Assembly (NCBI GenBank): GCA_016713135.1
Contig: JADJPR010000023.1
Location: 558,001 to 622,000, forward strand
Direction: 5' to 3'
DNA: 64,000 bases
Source: Rhodanobacteraceae bacterium
Lineage (GTDB): Bacteria > Pseudomonadota > Gammaproteobacteria > Xanthomonadales > SZUA-5
Shown: positions 43,215 through 51,432 of the stretch, piece after piece
Numbering within the stretch: position 1 is the stretch's first letter
Layout of the letters: each line of letters starts with the position of its first letter
Notes under the pieces: generated by a model
Databases searched by the model: none
What the model was told of the DNA's origin: nothing
Seen by the model: only the letters and a program-made list of their open reading frames with translations
Made by a program: the position numbers and the translations under genes

Positions 43215-44933
43215 ATGCAGGAAATGCGCGAACGCCTGGTCGAAAACTGGCCCCGCTGGCTCGGCGGGCCGCAAGGCAGATGGGTGCGTCCGCTCGTCGA
43301 CCGTTGCTGGCGCCTCGGCCACCTGGATCGCGCCCAGGACTTCCTCGACCGCAATCCGCAGCTACGCGGGTTGGAGTTCGTCGAGGGCGCGCTGCGCCAC
43401 CTGGATGCGCGTTACCTGGTGGACGACCGCGAGCGCGAGTGCATCCCGGACAGCGGCGCCTGCCTGATCGTTGCCAATCATCCGCTCGGCGGTCTGGACG
43501 CGCTCGCGCTGCTGAAACTGGTGGGCGATGTGCGGCGCGACGTGCGCATCGTCGCCAACGACTGGCTGCTGGCGCTCGAGCCGCTGCGCGAACTCCTGCT
43601 GCCGGTGCGGGTGTTCGGCGGACGCGCAGAAGTCTCCCAGTTGCGGCCCATCGATGCCGCGCTGGAACAAGGATGCGCAGTGATCGTGTTCCCGGCGGGC
43701 GAGGTCGCGCGCTGGTCCTGGCATGGATTGCGCGAGCGCCGCTGGCGCAGCGGTTTCGCCCGACTGGCGTTGCGCCATCAGGCGCCGATCGTGCCGGTGC
43801 ATGTCGCCGCGCGCAATGGCATCGGCTTCTATCTGGGCGCCGCGCTCTCCGGGCCACTGGGCAGCGCGCTGCTGCCGCGCCAGCTGTTCGGCCGGCGCGG
43901 TCGCCGGATCGGGCTGCGGTTGGCAGCACCCTGGTTTCCGGATGCGGCGGCGGCGCCGGCCGAACTGGCGCAGCAGACCCGTCGCGCCGTGCAGGCTTTG
44001 CGCCAAGGCCGCGATGTGTTGCCGGCGCGGCCGCAGGCCCTGGCGCACCCCGCCCCGGCGCAGGCGCTGGCGGCTGCGCTGGACCGTCTGGAAGCGCTCG
44101 GCGAAACCCCGGACGGGCGCCGCATCCTGCTGGCGGGGCCCGGCAGCCCAGGGCTGGTGCTGCGCGAGCTGGCGCGATTGCGGGAGCGGACTTTCCGCGC
44201 GGTGGGTGAAGGCACCGGGCATGCGCTCGACTGGGACCGCTACGACGCCCGCTACGAGCAGATCGTGCTCGCCGATGCGGAGGGGCACATCATTGGCGGC
44301 TACCGGGTGGCGCGCACGCGCGAACTGGTCGCGGCGCACGGGCGCTCCGCCCTTTATTGCGCCAGCCTGTTCGAGCTTGGCCCGCAATTCGACCCGATCC
44401 TGGACGCAGGCCTGGAACTGGGGCGCAGCTTCGTGGTGCCCGAGGCCTGGGGCACCCGCAGCCTCGATTATCTCTGGCTCGGCATCGGCGCCTACCTGCG
44501 CCGCCATCCCGGCCTGCGCTACCTGTTCGGCACGGTCTCGATCAGCTCGGCGCTGCCGCCACCGGCGCAGGCGCAACTGGTCGGCTACTACCGTCACTAC
44601 TTCGGCGCCGAGCAGCCGCTCGCTCGCGCGCGCACACCCTTCCGCAGCAACGCCGCGCCCTGGCAGGCGAGCGAACTCGACGCCGCGCAGGCCTTCCGGG
44701 TGCTCAAGGACAATCTCGCCGCACTCGGCGCGCGCGTGCCTACCTTGTACAAGCAGTACACCGAGCTGTGCGAGCCGGGCGGTGCCCAGTTCCTGGACTT
44801 CGGCGTCGACCATGATTTCGCCGATGCGATCGACGGCCTGATACTGGTCGACCTCGCCCGCATGCATCCGCGCAAACGCGAACGCTACCTGCAACCCGCC
44901 GTCGCGGCGCCCAGCGCGAGCCTCGCCGCATGA
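43215..44933 (+). CDS. OlsF-like bifunctional acyltransferase (PlsC domain + OlsB-type GNAT)
   Basis: A 572-residue fusion. Residues about 70-280 are a PlsC-type acyltransferase ('LIVANHPLGGLDALALL', 'VIVFPAGEVARWSWHG', 'APIVPVHVAARNGIGFY'), and residues about 290-560 an OlsB-like N-acyltransferase ('YDARYEQIVLADAEGHIIGGYRVART', 'ALYCASLFELGPQF', 'ELGRSFVVPEAW', 'FGTVSISSALP', 'LYKQYTELCEPGGAQFLDFGVDHDF'). This order is that of OlsF, which makes phosphorus-free ornithine (amino) lipids alone. GGAG upstream supports start 43215. It overlaps the next gene by four bases. Confidence 0.82.
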   Translation: MQEMRERLVENWPRWLGGPQGRWVRPLVDRCWRLGHLDRAQDFLDRNPQLRGLEFVEGALRHLDARYLVDDRERECIPDSGACLIVANHPLGGLDALALLKLVGDVRRDVRIVANDWLLALEPLRELLLPVRVFGGRAEVSQLRPIDAALEQGCAVIVFPAGEVARWSWHGLRERRWRSGFARLALRHQAPIVPVHVAARNGIGFYLGAALSGPLGSALLPRQLFGRRGRRIGLRLAAPWFPDAAAAPAELAQQTRRAVQALRQGRDVLPARPQALAHPAPAQALAAALDRLEALGETPDGRRILLAGPGSPGLVLRELARLRERTFRAVGEGTGHALDWDRYDARYEQIVLADAEGHIIGGYRVARTRELVAAHGRSALYCASLFELGPQFDPILDAGLELGRSFVVPEAWGTRSLDYLWLGIGAYLRRHPGLRYLFGTVSISSALPPPAQAQLVGYYRHYFGAEQPLARARTPFRSNAAPWQASELDAAQAFRVLKDNLAALGARVPTLYKQYTELCEPGGAQFLDFGVDHDFADAIDGLILVDLARMHPRKRERYLQPAVAAPSASLAA

Positions 44934-45726
44934 ACGCCGGCCGCATCGAAGCACGCACCACCTTCCTCTCCGACCTGCACCTCGGATCGCCCAACTGCCA
45001 CGCCGAGGAGTTGCTCGACTTCCTGCAGCGTCTGCACACGCAGCGGCTTTACCTGGTCGGCGATGTCATCGACCTGCTGTGGATCAGCGAGCGGCGCGCA
45101 CGTTTCGACCGCCACCAGTCGCGGGTGCTGGCGCGGCTGCGCGAAATGGCGAGCAATGGCACGGAGCTGGTCTACATACCCGGCAACCACGACCGACCGC
45201 TGCGCGACTGGTGCGGGCGGTGCTGCCGCGGATGAAGGTGCGCCGTGATGCGATCCACCGCACCACCGACGGCCGCCGCCTGCTGGTCACCCACGGAGAC
45301 GACTTCGACGCCGCGGTGCAGACCGGCGGTTGGCAGGAGCGCCTGGGCGACCACCTGTACGATTACATCCTCGCCGGCAACCGCCTGACCAAGCAGATGC
45401 GCACGCGCCTGGGGCTGGGGCACTGGTCTCTGGCGCAGTTCCTCAAGCGCCAGAGCGGGCAAGCGGAGCGCTACATCGAACGCTATGTACGCGCGGCGCT
45501 GGGCGCCGCCGCGGCCCGCGGCGTCGACGGGATCGTGTGCGGGCACATCCATCGCGCTGCGCTGGAACAGCGGGACGGCCTGGTCTATGCGAACGACGGC
45601 GACTGGGTGGAGAGCCTGACCGCGATTGCGGAATCCGCCTGCGGCACCCTGCGCCTGCTGCAGTGGACCGGCCAGGCGCGCACCCTGGCGGAACTGCAGG
45701 CGGTGCCACTGCTGGCCGCCGCCTGA
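44930..45726 (+). pseudogene. PlcP-like metallophosphoesterase (phospholipase C type), one frameshift
   Basis: It starts at ATG 44930 overlapping the acyltransferase stop. The first frame ends about 45212 and the rest continues in another frame to 45726; one G lost in the GGG at 45211-45213 restores 'NHDRPLRDWCGAVLPRMKVRR'. Calcineurin-like metal motifs are all present: 'FLSDLHLGS', 'LVGDVIDLLW', 'IPGNHDRPL', 'LLVTHGDDFD', 'VCGHIHRAAL' and 'ANDGDWVES'. Order and spacing fit PlcP, the intracellular phospholipase C that strips phosphate from phosphatidylcholine or phosphatidylethanolamine; such genes are often labelled UDP-diacylglucosamine hydrolase. The single break is probably a sequencing error. 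Confidence 0.78.
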
Positions 45727-45762
45727 ACTAGAACGCCTTGACTGACTGAAACCCGGCCCAGA

Positions 45763-45782
45763 CCCGCGCGTGGTCGCGCGGG
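45763..45782. terminator. Hairpin between convergent genes
   Basis: CCCGCGCG, loop TGGT, CGCGCGGG: a perfect eight-base stem between the end of the PlcP-like gene (plus) and the end of the phosphatase gene (minus). It may terminate both. Confidence 0.5.
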
Positions 45783-45797
45783 GGCCGGCCGCACCAC

Positions 45798-47105
45798 TCA
45801 GCGCGTCGCCGAGGCGGGCTTGCCAGTTGGCAGCAAGCGATCAAACAACCCCAGGTAGAGCGCGCGATAGATGTCGCTGGAATCGATCGTGCCTTCGATC
45901 AGCGCCGCGCCCGGGCCGATACCGCGCGCCACCGTGCCGCCAGCCGAGTCCGAAGCCGAGGCCCAGGTGACGTAGAAGGGAATCCGCTTGCCGCGCGCAT
46001 CCGGCGCGCTGAGGTAGGGCTTGCCGCCATCGCTGTCCAGCGGCGAGCCATTCTCGGTGCGCCGCGGCAGCGGCCGCGGCAATTCGTCGAGATCGTCGCT
46101 GGTGGCGTTCATGCCGCCGTTGTCGGAGTCCGAGGCCACCAGCAGCGTCAGCGCCGGATTGTCGCGTGCCTCGGCCAGAGCCAGGGAAATCGCGCGATCG
46201 GCACCGGCGGCGGCTTCCAGCACCGCCGGGGTGTTGTTCTCGCCGGACAGATTGTCGGTGCCTTCCTCGTTGCCGACCAGCAGGTAGCCCTTCGGCGATG
46301 CGCGCAAACGCGCCAGCGCGACGGCGACCATTTCGTCGAAGCGCGGCGCCTGCGGCTGGAAGGCGGGAAGCTTCAGGCGTGCCAGTTTCTTCTCGCTCGC
46401 TTCGTTGAAGGTGTGCTCGGCGGCGAACAGCCCGAGTATTTTCGCCGTGTCCTGCGACAGCGCCAGCAGTTCTTCGCGCGTGTGCACCACGGTGTACCCG
46501 GCCTCGCGCGCCTCCTCGACCAGGTTGCGCCCGTCCTCGCGCACGCCTGGCCCATGCGCGCCCGCGGTCCCCTTGGGCAGGAAGAACTGTTCGCCGCCAC
46601 CGAGCATGATCTCGGGAGCCGCCTGCAACAGCAGCACCGCGATGTCGACGTCGTTGTCGCGGTCCGGGACCGACACCAGGAAGGCCGCGGTGCCGGGTTC
46701 GGTGATCGTGGACGAATTGACGATGGCGATCGCCTTGCCCGCTGCGCGCGCCTCGTGCATCACGCTCATCGGCTTGCCGGACAGTGCCACTGGCGCGGTC
46801 TTGCCGTCCAGCGAACCGAAGCTGTCGAGGGCGGCACGGATGCCGTAGGCGTGGGTGGTGGCGCCGCCATTCGACGATGCATTGATGCTGTCGAGCATCG
46901 GCCCGACATAGATCGCCAGCCGCGGCAACTGGTCCCAGGCGAGGCGCCCGTCGGGACCCACGGCGTGCATCCGCAGCGCCGCCCAGGTATTGGCGCCCAT
47001 GCCGTCCGGGTGCAGGAAGATCGCGCTGCGCGGTGCGTCGGCGGCAGCGAGGTGGGCACTGGCGAGCAAGGCCAGCGCGGGGAGGAGTCGGGGCGTCGTT
47101 GTCAT
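45798..47105 (-). CDS. Divergent alkaline phosphatase family protein
   Basis: A 435-residue exported protein (signal 'LLPALALLASAHLAAADA'; start at 47105). The alkaline phosphatase fold is recognisable in 'SAIFLHPDGMGANTWAALRM', 'AIAIVNSSTITEPGTAAFL', 'ILGLFAAEHTFNE' and 'GYLLVGNEEGTDN', but key positions differ: the nucleophile region reads 'SSNGGATTHAYG' instead of DSAGT, and the last metal motif reads 'VASDSDNGGMNATS' instead of ADHSH. It may use a Thr nucleophile or have another activity. Its upstream region carries the full repeat R1. Sits at the edge of the phosphate cluster. Confidence 0.75.
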   Translation of the reverse strand: MTTTPRLLPALALLASAHLAAADAPRSAIFLHPDGMGANTWAALRMHAVGPDGRLAWDQLPRLAIYVGPMLDSINASSNGGATTHAYGIRAALDSFGSLDGKTAPVALSGKPMSVMHEARAAGKAIAIVNSSTITEPGTAAFLVSVPDRDNDVDIAVLLLQAAPEIMLGGGEQFFLPKGTAGAHGPGVREDGRNLVEEAREAGYTVVHTREELLALSQDTAKILGLFAAEHTFNEASEKKLARLKLPAFQPQAPRFDEMVAVALARLRASPKGYLLVGNEEGTDNLSGENNTPAVLEAAAGADRAISLALAEARDNPALTLLVASDSDNGGMNATSDDLDELPRPLPRRTENGSPLDSDGGKPYLSAPDARGKRIPFYVTWASASDSAGGTVARGIGPGAALIEGTIDSSDIYRALYLGLFDRLLPTGKPASATR

Positions 47106-47166
47106 TGCAGGTTCCTGCGCGTAGCGGATTGTGGGTTGAGGGCCGCGAAGCCAGCGCACCCGGGAT

Positions 47167-47248
47167 GTAGCCCGGAGTACCGCGCAGCGGTTCTCCGGTG
47201 CTCGCGGCAAGCACCCGGAGGACACATTGCGCATGTACACCGGGCTAC
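47167..47248. repeat. Full copy of the GTAGCCCGG multi-hairpin repeat (R1)
   Basis: An 82-base element bounded by GTAGCCCGG and CCGGGCTAC with internal hairpins CCGGAGTACCGC/GCGGTTCTCCGG and GGTGCTCGCGGCAAGCACC. Most positions match R2 at 10485-10568. The terminal TAG of the element, read on the minus strand, is the stop codon of the TonB-dependent receptor gene. Confidence 0.8.
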
Positions 47249-49527
47249 TGGAAGGCGTAGCGCGCCACCAGCTGGTACACCGGGCCGCCGGTCTCCGTCT
47301 CCAGTTCGTACTCGTCGTATTCCAGTGCCAGCTGATCCGCGATGGTGTTGAACTTGCGGAAGGTCTCGTCTTTGGCCGCGTCGTTGAGGTTGGACCCCGT
47401 CAGGCGCAGGGTGAACTGCTCGCCGAAACGCTTCTCGATGAAGGCCTCGACATCGGCGCCATAGGTGGTCTCCACTTCCTCGCCGACGATGCGGCCGAGC
47501 GCGGCACCCTGCTTGCGCCAGGTGACGCCGAAGCTGGTGCCCCAGCTCGGGATCTCGTGGATGAACCCGACGTTGGCCACGTAATCCGACTGGCTGTTGA
47601 ACTGGCGGGTGCCGAACACGTCCTCGATCTCGCTGTCGAGCCAGGAGTAGTTGAGGAACACACCGGTGTTCTCCAGGCCGAAGACCGTCAGCGGGGTCGA
47701 CAGGTCGAATTCCACGCCCCAGACCTCGCCGTCGCCGGTGTTGCGCGGCTGCAGCACCAGCGTGCCCTCGCCTTCGCTGCCTTCCTCGCCGGTGCTGGCG
47801 ATCTCGATCAGGTCGCTGATGTCGCGGTAGAAGAAATTCAGGCCGAAGACGCCGTCGCGGCCGATGCGGCGCTCATAGCCCAGGTCGAAGCCCCAGGCGG
47901 TTTCCGGGTCCAGGTCCGGGTTGCCGAGCAGATCGTTGTCGCCCAGTTCGGCCTCCAGCAGCGCCGGGGTGATCGCGTCGAAGTTCGGCCGGCGCATGGT
48001 GCGCGCGAAGGAGGCGGTGATCCGGTCGATGTCGGTCAGGTTCCAGCGCAGGTGCGCCGACGGCAGCAGCTGGCCATCGTCGCGCTCGTTGCGGCGATCG
48101 GCGGCGTCGGCGGTCTCGTCGATGATGGTGGTCTCGGTGTACTGGTAGCGCAGGCCGGCTTCCCATTCGAGGATCCCGCGCTCGCCGCTCAGCTTGACGA
48201 AAGGATCGATGCGGTCTTCCTCGATGGTACCGACACCGCCCGGGGGCGGCAGGAAGGGGCCATAGCTGCCCGGGATGGCCGGACGCGTGGCCGGCGGATT
48301 CGGGATCGTGATCCGGTTGCGGTCGGTCAGGATCGAGGTGTCGCGATCCTTCGCCTGGTACTCGAGGCCGAACTTCCACTTCAGCTCATCGCTGCCGCGC
48401 TCGTGGCTGAATTTCGCGCTGAATTCGCGGTCTTCCAGGTCGGTGTAGGTCTGGTCGCCGGTGAAGCGGTCGTCTTCCGGGAAGGGATTACTGTCGCGCA
48501 GGTACTCGATCTCGTCCTCGAACTCGAATTGCTCGTCGTCGAAGGCCGCGTAGCCGATGCGGTACTTGTTCTCGCCGCCCCAGGCATCGTGCACGAAGCC
48601 GCCGTCGAAGGACCAGTTGCGGGTGTCGATCTCGACGTCGTTGTCGTTCAGCGTCAGCAGGTTGGCGTTGTTCTCGATGCCGCTGCGGTACTCGAGGGAA
48701 TCCTCGTCCTGCAGGCGGTCGGTGCGCACGAAGAATGCGTTGAGGTCCAGCTGGCCGTTCCCCACCGGCGCCGCGTAGCTGCCACTGAACGAGGAATCGG
48801 TGCCGCTGCGCACGTCGGTCTGCACCTCGGTGTTGTCGAGCGTGCCGCCCGGTTCGTCGAAGCGCTGGCTGAACTTGTCCTTCGGGTTGCGCCGACCCTG
48901 CACGTTGGCGCCGAGCAGCAGGCGCCCCGGGCCCACCGCGCCGCCCCAGACCACCCCGCCGAGTCCACGGTTGACGCCGTCGTCGTAGTGCAGGCCGCCG
49001 GCGCGCAGGTAGCCGCCGTCCAGCGAATAGCCGTCGCGCAGCACGATGTTCAGGGTGCCGGCGATCGCGTCGCCGCTGCGGTCGGCCGAGGCCGAACGCA
49101 CGATCTCGATGCGCTCGACCAGTTCGGCCGGGATGCGGTCGACGAAGAAGGAACGGTCGAAGCCGGCGCCCGGCACCTTCTCGCCGTTGATCAGGATCTG
49201 GGTGTAGGCCGAATCCAGGCCGCGCAGGCGCACGCCGTCGTACTCGAGCACATCGGACAGGAAGGCCACGCTCGGCACGCGCTTGAGCATGTCGCCGACG
49301 GTCAGTGGCTCGAAGCGCTGGAAGTAGCTGAGGTCATAGCTCAGCACCGGCGCGGTGGCTTCCGTGCGATCACGGTAGACGATCTCGCCGGTGACCTTGA
49401 CCGCATCCAGTTCGGTGGCGGTCGCGGCCTTGTCGGCCGCCTCGGCCAACACCGGGAGCGCCGCGCCCGCAAGGACGAAACCGGCTAGGGAACGGGCCAT
49501 CGCGGCCACCAGGGACTTCTGCTGCAT
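47245..49527 (-). CDS. TonB-dependent outer-membrane receptor
   Basis: A 760-residue receptor that moves a ligand across the outer membrane with energy from TonB. It has a signal peptide ('LAGFVLAGAALPVLAEA'), a TonB-box-like stretch near residue 40 ('ELDAVKVTGEIVYRD'), a plug domain ('LTVGDMLKRVPSVAF', 'VRLRGLDSAYTQILINGEKVPG', 'IPAELVERIEIVRSASADRSGDAIAGTLNIVL') and a 22-stranded barrel ending in aromatic 'VARYAFQ'. The ligand cannot be inferred; in this group many receptors take oligosaccharides or siderophores. The stop codon lies inside the repeat R1. Confidence 0.92.
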   Translation of the reverse strand: MQQKSLVAAMARSLAGFVLAGAALPVLAEAADKAATATELDAVKVTGEIVYRDRTEATAPVLSYDLSYFQRFEPLTVGDMLKRVPSVAFLSDVLEYDGVRLRGLDSAYTQILINGEKVPGAGFDRSFFVDRIPAELVERIEIVRSASADRSGDAIAGTLNIVLRDGYSLDGGYLRAGGLHYDDGVNRGLGGVVWGGAVGPGRLLLGANVQGRRNPKDKFSQRFDEPGGTLDNTEVQTDVRSGTDSSFSGSYAAPVGNGQLDLNAFFVRTDRLQDEDSLEYRSGIENNANLLTLNDNDVEIDTRNWSFDGGFVHDAWGGENKYRIGYAAFDDEQFEFEDEIEYLRDSNPFPEDDRFTGDQTYTDLEDREFSAKFSHERGSDELKWKFGLEYQAKDRDTSILTDRNRITIPNPPATRPAIPGSYGPFLPPPGGVGTIEEDRIDPFVKLSGERGILEWEAGLRYQYTETTIIDETADAADRRNERDDGQLLPSAHLRWNLTDIDRITASFARTMRRPNFDAITPALLEAELGDNDLLGNPDLDPETAWGFDLGYERRIGRDGVFGLNFFYRDISDLIEIASTGEEGSEGEGTLVLQPRNTGDGEVWGVEFDLSTPLTVFGLENTGVFLNYSWLDSEIEDVFGTRQFNSQSDYVANVGFIHEIPSWGTSFGVTWRKQGAALGRIVGEEVETTYGADVEAFIEKRFGEQFTLRLTGSNLNDAAKDETFRKFNTIADQLALEYDEYELETETGGPVYQLVARYAFQ

Positions 49528-49638
49528 GATGCGCGCCTTCGGAAGAGGAATCGAAGGCCGCGTTCATAGGGGCGGCAGATGACCGCCGCGTGTCTGCAGC
49601 AAGACAGCAAGATGATGGCGCAGCGGACCGCCGCCGGA

Positions 49639-50751
49639 TCAGGACGAATGCTTCCCGTCGTCGGCCTCTGCCATCTCGGTCGGCTGGGCCGACGCCTTCA
49701 GCGACTCCACCCACTGTGCCAGCGTTTGCGGCGAAGACTCGCCGATGTACTCGGCGTGCGCCCAGCCCTGGTCCGGTACGGTACGCGCCGCCATCAGGCG
49801 CGCGGCGCGCAGGCCGAGCTCGAGTTGCTCGTCCTTGAGCTCGGGCACGCGGAACAGGATCGCGCCGTGGCGCGTCAGCTTGGCGGCCGACTGGTCGGTG
49901 CCGTGCCCCTTGCCGCCGGCGGGTTGGCCAAAAATCGCGATCGCCGTCGCCGGATTCCATTGCACGAGCGGGGCGTCTGCGCCCACCGCTGGCGGGGCAA
50001 GGTGGCCGATCTCGTGAAACTGCACGTCGACAAACCAGAACCGCGCGGAATTGAGGTCCACCCGTTCGTGGATGATCCAGCCCAGCGTCTGGTCGCTGAC
50101 CGGGATGCCGCGCCGCTCCGAGAGCAGCCCCAGTTGGTGCCGCCCGATGAACCGGAAATGCCGCGGCACCTGGATTCGCGCAAAGGCCGCATTGAGGCGC
50201 GCATTGCCTCGCCGGAAGTTGAGTTCGCGCAGGGGAATCCGCGCAACCGTGGGGGGTGCAGCGGCAAACTCCATGGAACCCGGTGCAGATGTCGCAGCGA
50301 TCCCGTCCGAACCGGCAGTCGGTGACACGAATGCGCGCGGGCTGCGTTCCGCGGATGCCGCCGCCGGACTGTCCAGATTCACGTCGGAAGCCGATTCGGT
50401 GTCGATACCCAACGCGCGTAGTTGTTCACGCTCGATCTCCGCCGCGAATACCGGATCGGAGGCACGGATCTGCTCGATCTCATCCTGCGTGTACAGCAGG
50501 CTCGGATTCTCCCCGACGAACGTCGCCGATGTATTCCAGAGCAGGATCGAGGCCACCGCCGTCACCAGGAACTGCAGCCGGATGTCGCTTCCTCGCTGGC
50601 CCCAGTTGGTGATCAGTGGGATGACCGCGATGGGCCAGCAGAGGAAGGCGGCGACGGCCATGCCGGTGCTCACTTTCGCGATCCTGATCGCCATCCACGC
50701 GACCATCACGACAATCAGCGCCCAGTAGAAGGTGATGTAGTTCGCGCCCAT
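49639..50751 (-). CDS. Membrane-anchored protein of unknown function, 370 aa
   Basis: Two or three membrane helices at the N-terminus ('YITFYWALIVVMVAWMAIRI', 'MAVAAFLCWPIAVIPLIT', 'LQFLVTAVASILLW') are followed by a Ser/Ala-rich linker and a soluble domain from about residue 170 with 'LGLLSERRGIPVSDQTLGWIIHERVDLNSARFWFVDVQFHEIGHLAPP'. The soluble half vaguely resembles DUF2167-type membrane proteins but I cannot confirm this. It begins only four bases after the stop of a 112-residue exported protein, so the two form an operon. Confidence 0.7.
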   Translation of the reverse strand: MGANYITFYWALIVVMVAWMAIRIAKVSTGMAVAAFLCWPIAVIPLITNWGQRGSDIRLQFLVTAVASILLWNTSATFVGENPSLLYTQDEIEQIRASDPVFAAEIEREQLRALGIDTESASDVNLDSPAAASAERSPRAFVSPTAGSDGIAATSAPGSMEFAAAPPTVARIPLRELNFRRGNARLNAAFARIQVPRHFRFIGRHQLGLLSERRGIPVSDQTLGWIIHERVDLNSARFWFVDVQFHEIGHLAPPAVGADAPLVQWNPATAIAIFGQPAGGKGHGTDQSAAKLTRHGAILFRVPELKDEQLELGLRAARLMAARTVPDQGWAHAEYIGESSPQTLAQWVESLKASAQPTEMAEADDGKHSS

Positions 50752-50755
50752 CGGA

Positions 50756-51094
50756 TCACTCCAACTCCGTGTTGATCACCTGGTCCCGGCGCAGCGAGAG
50801 GTCGGCGTAGCCGCCGTGCAGGCGCGCCCGCAGCAGGATCTCGCGATCATTGGCGCGCTGGATCTGGCCGCGATGGACTGTGCCGGTGTCGGTGGCGATC
50901 TTCACCGGCACGCCGATGAATCGCTTCAGGTCGTGCCAGTCGATGCGATAGCCGCGCTGGATCGCCGTCGGCTGCGCGCTGTGTCCGGGCTGCGACATAT
51001 AGCGCTCGATCCAGATCTCGTCGTCCTGCGAGGCCGCGGCCGACCCGGCCAGGGTGCAAAGAGCGAATCCCAACAGGCATGTGGCGAAGCGCAT
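50756..51094 (-). CDS. Small exported protein of unknown function
   Basis: A 112-residue protein with a signal peptide 'RFATCLLGFALCTLAGSAAAS'. The mature part reads 'YRIDWHDLKRFIGVPVKIATDTGTVHRGQIQRANDREILLRARLHGGYADLSLRRDQV', a small beta-rich fold reminiscent of an Sm/KOW-like barrel that was not identified. AGGAGA seven bases upstream fixes the start at 51094 despite a frame open to 51454. First gene of a pair with the 370-residue membrane protein. Confidence 0.72.
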   Translation of the reverse strand: MRFATCLLGFALCTLAGSAAASQDDEIWIERYMSQPGHSAQPTAIQRGYRIDWHDLKRFIGVPVKIATDTGTVHRGQIQRANDREILLRARLHGGYADLSLRRDQVINTELE

Positions 51095-51432
51095 CCCGAA
51101 TCTCCTGGTACAGCGCCCAAGGCGCGGACGATTGCTGGCGAGCACGGATCGCCCGCCGCGACCCCGGGCCGCACGGTCAGACCGTGGCAACAACTGTGAC
51201 TGCAAGAATACGCGACGCCCCACGGCCGGCCAAACGAGCTTGCTTGAACCAGTCCTCATTGCGCGGCCCCAGTTGCCGGGAACAGGCCTCAGGTTCAAGC
51301 GAGCCGGGCATTTCAGGCCCATGCGGAGTGGGTCGCACGCGCAGGTCCGCTTCCGCCGCCTGCATCGCTGTGCCATCGTACGCGGCTGGCGCACACGCGC
51401 CCATCGCATCGCTGCACGCCTCGGGAATCTGG
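51095..51432. promoter_or_regulatory. 338-base divergent region before lptD
   Basis: Lies between the minus-strand exported protein and lptD, and should contain both promoters. The lptD frame is open through it but without family sequence. I see no strong hairpin or repeat. Confidence 0.45.
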
